Source: Stomorhina lunata
Taxonomy: Eukaryota; Arthropoda; Insecta; Diptera; Rhiniidae
Length of the DNA: 64,000 bases
Reading direction: 5' to 3'
Assembly: GCA_933228675.1 (NCBI GenBank)
Contig: OW121744.1
Location: 25,795,642 to 25,859,641, forward strand
Position numbers and translations under genes: made by a program. Every line of letters starts with the position of its first letter. Position 1 is the stretch's first letter. A model generated the notes under the pieces. The model made no database searches, was not told the origin of the DNA, and saw nothing but the letters and a program-made list of their open reading frames with translations. Shown here one piece after another: positions 59,045-64,000 of this stretch.

Positions 59045-60802
59045 TTATTTTAATTTACTAAAATACATAAATAATTTCTTAAACTTAAGTTCCACAATAA
59101 AACACACAAATCCCATAGACAAGCCCACAAACCATAAAATAAATCCATAATGAAAATGCTCCAAAGTCATAGACGACCTCCTTTCATTGTCAGTGAAGAA
59201 TTTAATATCTCCAGTCAAGATGCCATCCCATTTACTATCCTCCATAAATTTTTGTATAATTCCACTATCCATTATATTGTGGAGATATTGATTGAAAAAA
59301 TCTAATACCGGTAATCGATTAGCAAGACCTATAAAAAATGTTGAACTACCCAAAGCTTCGTCCAAAATCTTGGCTTTACGTTGTTTTAGATAAAGCTGCT
59401 GTAGGGAATAGTATTCAGAAATATCATTATTACTCGCAAATGTATGCCTACCAACATTTAACATTTTACGATTGAAGAAGAAGTAGGTATTGTTTCCCGA
59501 AGTTAGACGTTGATATATAATTGGGTTTAGGTTCTTTTCATCATTGCGCAAGCTAAACTCATTGTGCTCGTAGATTAAAAGCTTTGTTTTCGTAAAGTCT
59601 TCTAAAGTCTTCAGTTCAGGTTCATATAATTTAGATACCAACATGCTAGATAAGTTACTAGTGAAGAGGCTTACCAAAAGTAAAGTTAGCACTAGATTTA
59701 GGAGCAGCAAACAAATTTGAAATTTTTTATTTGGACTTTGAAATCCATCTTTATAGGACAAAGCAGCCATGAGAGCCAGAGTTTCAAGCAAAGAACTTTT
59801 GGAAGTTCCTTTGCTATAATAATTATTATGGTAGTAAGTTAAGCAAAATATTTTCAAAGCAATGACTGATATTATAAACCATTCTCTAGTAGTGAATGGT
59901 TTTGCTATATAAAGCCCCTTGGATATCTCCTGATCGGTCGGTATCAATAATTTTAAGTGCATTAGCCACAAAGAGTTGCTGGCCGTGACTGAATCATCTA
60001 GCGGCACCTTATTCAAGAGAAAATGAAAATCTCTTTTACTTCCCAATTCTATTTCTGTTGCATTCGCCATCCACAAATCAACATCATAAGCTGCCATGGA
60101 ACCATTGTAGTGTCTTATAAATAATTCCAAAACTTTAAGGTAATAACCACTGTGCACTAAACGTCCCAAACGATTTGTATAGCTGAAGCAGCGGGGAGCA
60201 AAATTAACAATTGGTGTAATCCAAGCATAATTTTGAAAATTTTTCAAATACGATCTAGTTTTATACAAAGAAAAATTTTGCAATTTTAAAATTTTAACTC
60301 CGGGAAAGGGATTGTAGGTGTATAACTGTTTTTTATGCCAAAGTATTACATTTATGAAACCCATTTGCCACACATTAAGAAAAACCGATTCCAGATCATC
60401 GAAATTTTCGGGCTGATCATACCAGACTATTAGGATATGTGAGGTATGCAGTTGCCATAATAATATATCCATTATATTAAACCATTTTTCAATATTTCCT
60501 TTCTTGGCAAAAACTATAGTAAGACAATGTCCATTAGCTAATCCATGTATTTGGGTGATATTTACTTTGAATTCACTTATTATAATTTTAGGAGCTTCCG
60601 ACACTTGTAATATCCCTTCAAACTCTTTTTGGTGAACTTTTGAATCCGTTCTAAGAAAAATATTTAAATTAAATGCATAATCTCGGTTCAATGAATTGAA
60701 AACTTCTTGAAAAGAGTCTTTCTCTGCTTGTATGGTTCCAAAGATTTGTATTATTAGAGTAAGCTTTAAGCTTATTACTAGCACTAAAGTCAAAAACTTC
60801 AT
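59045..60802 (-). CDS. Divergent ionotropic receptor (IR), intronless, 585 aa
   Basis: A single uninterrupted frame. It has an N-terminal signal peptide (about 1-26), a long extracellular part with a reduced ligand-binding S1 lobe (about 200-300), TM1 near 307-325, a pore helix (SLLETLALMAALSY, 337-350), TM2 near 360-381 followed by SLFTSNLSSMLVS (the IR counterpart of the glutamate-receptor SYTANLAAFL gate), an S2 lobe (395-545) and TM3 near 552-571, with a short cytoplasmic tail. That is the ionotropic glutamate receptor layout without the amino-terminal domain. The absence of introns and the weak S1/S2 motifs fit the fly-specific divergent IRs, often gustatory (the IR20a-like group). Such receptors act as ligand-gated cation channel subunits with co-receptors. 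No stops, so apparently functional. Ortholog not assigned. Confidence 0.93.
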   Translation of the reverse strand: MKFLTLVLVISLKLTLIIQIFGTIQAEKDSFQEVFNSLNRDYAFNLNIFLRTDSKVHQKEFEGILQVSEAPKIIISEFKVNITQIHGLANGHCLTIVFAKKGNIEKWFNIMDILLWQLHTSHILIVWYDQPENFDDLESVFLNVWQMGFINVILWHKKQLYTYNPFPGVKILKLQNFSLYKTRSYLKNFQNYAWITPIVNFAPRCFSYTNRLGRLVHSGYYLKVLELFIRHYNGSMAAYDVDLWMANATEIELGSKRDFHFLLNKVPLDDSVTASNSLWLMHLKLLIPTDQEISKGLYIAKPFTTREWFIISVIALKIFCLTYYHNNYYSKGTSKSSLLETLALMAALSYKDGFQSPNKKFQICLLLLNLVLTLLLVSLFTSNLSSMLVSKLYEPELKTLEDFTKTKLLIYEHNEFSLRNDEKNLNPIIYQRLTSGNNTYFFFNRKMLNVGRHTFASNNDISEYYSLQQLYLKQRKAKILDEALGSSTFFIGLANRLPVLDFFNQYLHNIMDSGIIQKFMEDSKWDGILTGDIKFFTDNERRSSMTLEHFHYGFILWFVGLSMGFVCFIVELKFKKLFMYFSKLK

Positions 60803-60843
60803 TGCCTACGGAGAACTGTCAGTCATAGAAGATGGCTATGACG

Positions 60844-60853
60844 CTTATATAAG
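60844..60853 (-). promoter_or_regulatory. TATA box of the ionotropic receptor gene
   Basis: CTTATATAAG on the minus strand, about 42-51 bp upstream of the ATG at 60802. Initiation 30 bp downstream would leave a leader of only about 15-20 bases. The palindromic box lies in unique sequence between the gene and the satellite at 61055. Confidence 0.55.
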
Positions 60854-61054
60854 TTTAAGGTTACATAGTATTAGAGTCCAGTAAAATTGTATTTGTTGAA
60901 ATAAATAAGCACTTACATTATTAAAAGTTAGTGTGGGAGGATTTGTTTTAACTTAAATTGTGATTTGTAGTAAGAAAAACTTTCTTAAATATTTGTATGT
61001 AAACATGAAATAATTGAAACCAATAATAATTTATGATTTTATTAAATTTAACTA

Positions 61055-62760
61055 TCCTATAGGAAAATTTTCAAAATTTTACTATTTTTATAGGAAAATT
61101 TTCAAAATTTTACTATTTTTATAGGAAAATTTTCAAAATTTTACTATTTTTATAGGAAAATTTTCAAAATTTTACTATTTTTATAGGAAAATTTTCAAAA
61201 TTTTACTATTTTTACAGGAAAATTTTCAAAATTTTACTATTTTTATAGGAAAATTTTCAAAATTTTACTATTTTTATAGGAAAATTTTCAAAATTTTACT
61301 ATTTTTATAGGAAAATTTTCAAAATTTTACTATTTTTATAGGAAAATTTTCAAAATTTTACTATTTTTATAGGAAAATTTTCAAAATTTTACTATTTTTA
61401 TAGGAAAATTTTCAAAATTTTACTATTTTTATAGGAAAATTTTCAAAATTTTACTATTTTTATAGGAAAATTTTCAAAATTTTACTATTTTTACAGGAAA
61501 ATTTTCAAAATTTTACTATTTTTATAGGAAAATTTTCAAAATTTTACTATTTTTATAGGAAAATTTTCAAAATTTTACTATTTTTATAGGAAAATTTTCA
61601 AAATTTTACTATTTTTATAATAAAATTTTCAAAATTTTACTATTTTTATAGGAAAATTTTCAAAATTTTACTATTTTTATAGGACAATTTTCAAAATTTT
61701 ACTATTTTTATAGGAAAATTTTCAAAATTTTACTATTTTTATAGGAAAATTTTCAAAATTTTACTATTTTTATAGGAAATTTTTCAAAATTTTACTATTT
61801 TTACAGGAAAATTTTCAAAATTTTACTATTTTTATAGGAAAATTTTCAAAATTTTACTATTTTTATAGGAAAATTTTCAAAATTTTACTATTTTTATAGG
61901 AAAATTTTACTATTTTTATAGGAAAATTTTCAAAATTTTACTATTTTTATAGGAAAATTTTCAAAATTTTACTATTTTTATAGGAAAATTTTCAAAATTT
62001 TACTATTTTTATAGGAAAATTTTCAAAATTTTACTATTTTTACAGGAAAATTTTCAAAATTTTACTATTTTTATAGGAAAATTTTCAAAATTTTACTATT
62101 TTTATAGGAAAATTTTCAAAATTTTACTATTTTTATAATAAATTTTTCAAATTTTTACTATTTTTATAGGAAAATTTTCAAAATTTTACTATTTTTATAG
62201 GAAAATTTTCAAAATTTTACTATTTTTATAGGAAAATTTTCAAAATTTTACTTTTTTTATAGGAAAATTTTCAAAATTTTACTATTTTTATAGGAAAATT
62301 TTCAAAATTTTACTATTTTTATAGTAAAATTTTCAAAATTTTACTATTTTTATAGGAAAATTTTCAAAATTTTACTATTTTTATAGGAAAATTTTCAAAA
62401 TTTTACTATTTTTATAGGAAAAATTTCAAAATTTTACTATTTTTAGAGGAAAGTTTTCAAAATTTAACTATTTTTATAGAAAAATTTTCAAAATTTTACT
62501 GTTTCTGTAGGAAAATTTTCAAAATTTTACTATTTTTATAGGAAAATTTTCAAAATTTTACTATTTTTATAGGAAAATTTTCAAAATTTTACTATTTTTA
62601 TAGGAAAATTTTACTATTTTTATAGGAAAATTTTCCAAATTTTATAAGAAAGTTAATAAAATTTTATAGGAAAATTTTAAAAATTTTTATATTATATGGA
62701 AATTTTTTAAATTTTTTTAGGCAAATTTTCAAAATTGTACTATTTTTAAACGAAAATTTT
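61055..62760. repeat. 31-bp satellite, ATAGGAAAATTTTC type (about 52 monomers)
   Basis: Monomers TACTATTTTTATAGGAAAAT + TTTCAAAATTT. Very homogeneous to 62,600, then decaying. It is the reverse complement of the subtype at 57006-57940, so the ionotropic receptor gene lies between inverted arms of one satellite. Confidence 0.95.
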
Positions 62761-62814
62761 TAAAATTCTACTATTTTCACTTTTTTTTTTTAATTTTACT
62801 CAGAAAATTGAACA

Positions 62815-64000
62815 TTTTTCTATAAAAATTTTATACCGAAAATTTTTCTATAAAAATTTTGTACCGCAAATTTTTTCTATAAAAATTTTATACCGAAAAT
62901 TTTTCTATAAAAATTTTATACCGAAAATTGTTCTATAAAAATTTTACAAGGCAAATTTTTCTATATAAATTTGTACCAAACATTTTTAATACAAATTTTA
63001 TAACGCAAATTTTTTCTATAAACAAAAATGATTCTATAAAAATTTTATACTGATAATTTTTGTATAAAAAAATTTTACAGAAAATTTTTCTATAAAAATT
63101 TTTAAAGAAAAATTTTCTATAAACATTTTTTTACAGAAAACTTTCCTATAAAAATTTTGTACTTAAAATTTTCGTTTAAAAAGTTTACACCGAAAATTTG
63201 TCTATAAAGATTTTATAACGAAAATTTATTTATAAAAACTTTATACCAAAAATGTTTCCATTAAAAATTTTATACTGAAAATTTTTCTATAAAAATTTTA
63301 TACTGAAAATTTTTCTATAAAAATTTTGTACCGAAAATTTTTCGATAAAAATTTTGTACCGAAAATTTTTCGATAAAAATTTTCTATAAAAATTTTATCC
63401 ACAAAATTTTTCTATGAAAATTTTACACCAAAAATTTTTCTAAATAAATTTTTGTATAAAAATTTAATACGGAAAATTTGTATATAAAAATTTTATACCG
63501 AAAGTTATTCGCTCTAAAAATTTTATATTGAAAATTTTTCTAACAATAATAATAATAATTTTTCTTTATTTCAACAAAAATATAAAGATAGAGTTTACAA
63601 TTTGAAAATAAAGAATAAAGAATTTTGTTTATGACAATGACACATATGTCGTCTGCCATTTACTAAATTTAAAAATATATTTGTATACAGATAAGTTTTA
63701 TGAGACAAATTAATTATATTCCAAATTTAAAAAATTTCTATATTTTAAAGTTTCTGAAGCATAGTTATATTTCTCCACGAAAATGTTTCTATAAAAATTT
63801 TACACCGAAATTTTTTCTACAAAAATTGTATATCAAAAGTTTTTGGATAAAAATTTAATACTGAAAATAATTCTCTTTAAAAATTTTATATTGAAAAATT
63901 TTCTATAAAAATTTTGGGTAAAAAATTTTATACCGAAAATTTTTTCTAAAAACTTTAAACCCTAAATTTTTCTAAATAAATATCTTACACCGAAAATTTT
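62815..64000. repeat. ~28-bp satellite (TATACCGAAAATTTTTCTATA type), continues past the window
   Basis: Related to the 26-30 kb array (same TATACCGAAAA spacer). Interrupted at about 63,540-63,780 by unique sequence with an (AAT)n tract at its left edge. Confidence 0.85.

Overview
The window looks like nuclear DNA from a higher (probably calyptrate) fly. It is extremely AT-rich, holds two insect chemoreceptor genes with fly-like short introns and core promoters, and carries fly-type LTR and non-LTR retrotransposon remains. Roughly half of it is tandem satellite. The species cannot be read from the sequence.

Only two intact host genes are supported. (1) A 7-transmembrane insect odorant receptor (plus strand, 9283-12559) can be reassembled from five exons with matching phases into a 392-residue protein. 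Its second intron is 1.9 kb, almost all satellite. (2) An intronless 585-residue divergent ionotropic receptor (minus strand, 59045-60802) sits between satellite arrays of the same family in opposite orientation. Both would be plasma-membrane receptors of sensory neurons. Nothing ties them into one pathway beyond being chemoreceptors.

Layout: 1-1922 is the 5' end of an LTR retrotransposon on the minus strand (LTR 1530-1922, PBS, two tiny membrane-segment ORFs, partial gag with a frameshift). 1960-2475 is a truncated dispersed repeat that runs straight into a 32-bp satellite (2476-3487). 5080-7760 is a ~30-bp satellite interrupted by a perfect 42-bp-arm foldback. 8590-9025 is a 21-bp repeat just upstream of the odorant receptor. 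13519-18548 is a 5-kb array of a 15-bp satellite bounded by an 18-bp direct repeat. 21790-24440 and 26190-30170 are degenerate ~28-bp satellites. 31366-34320 is a graveyard of a dispersed repeat, a tRNA-like fragment and two broken LINEs. 34548-49245 is a zone of foldbacks, palindromes, a segmental duplication, a TGTCTGAC microsatellite and a ~130-bp tandem repeat. 49750-51235, 52440-54240, 55012-58960, 61055-62760 and 62815-64000 are further satellites around the ionotropic receptor.

The most notable pattern is that almost every satellite here, although different in sequence and period (15, 28-32 bp), is built on a short palindrome centred on CTATAG or a close variant (TTTTCTATAGAAAA, GACTATAGTC, TACTATAAAAATAGTA). 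I regard this palindrome-cored satellite superfamily, its repeated changes of orientation and its invasion of gene surroundings and an intron as the best candidate for something undescribed.
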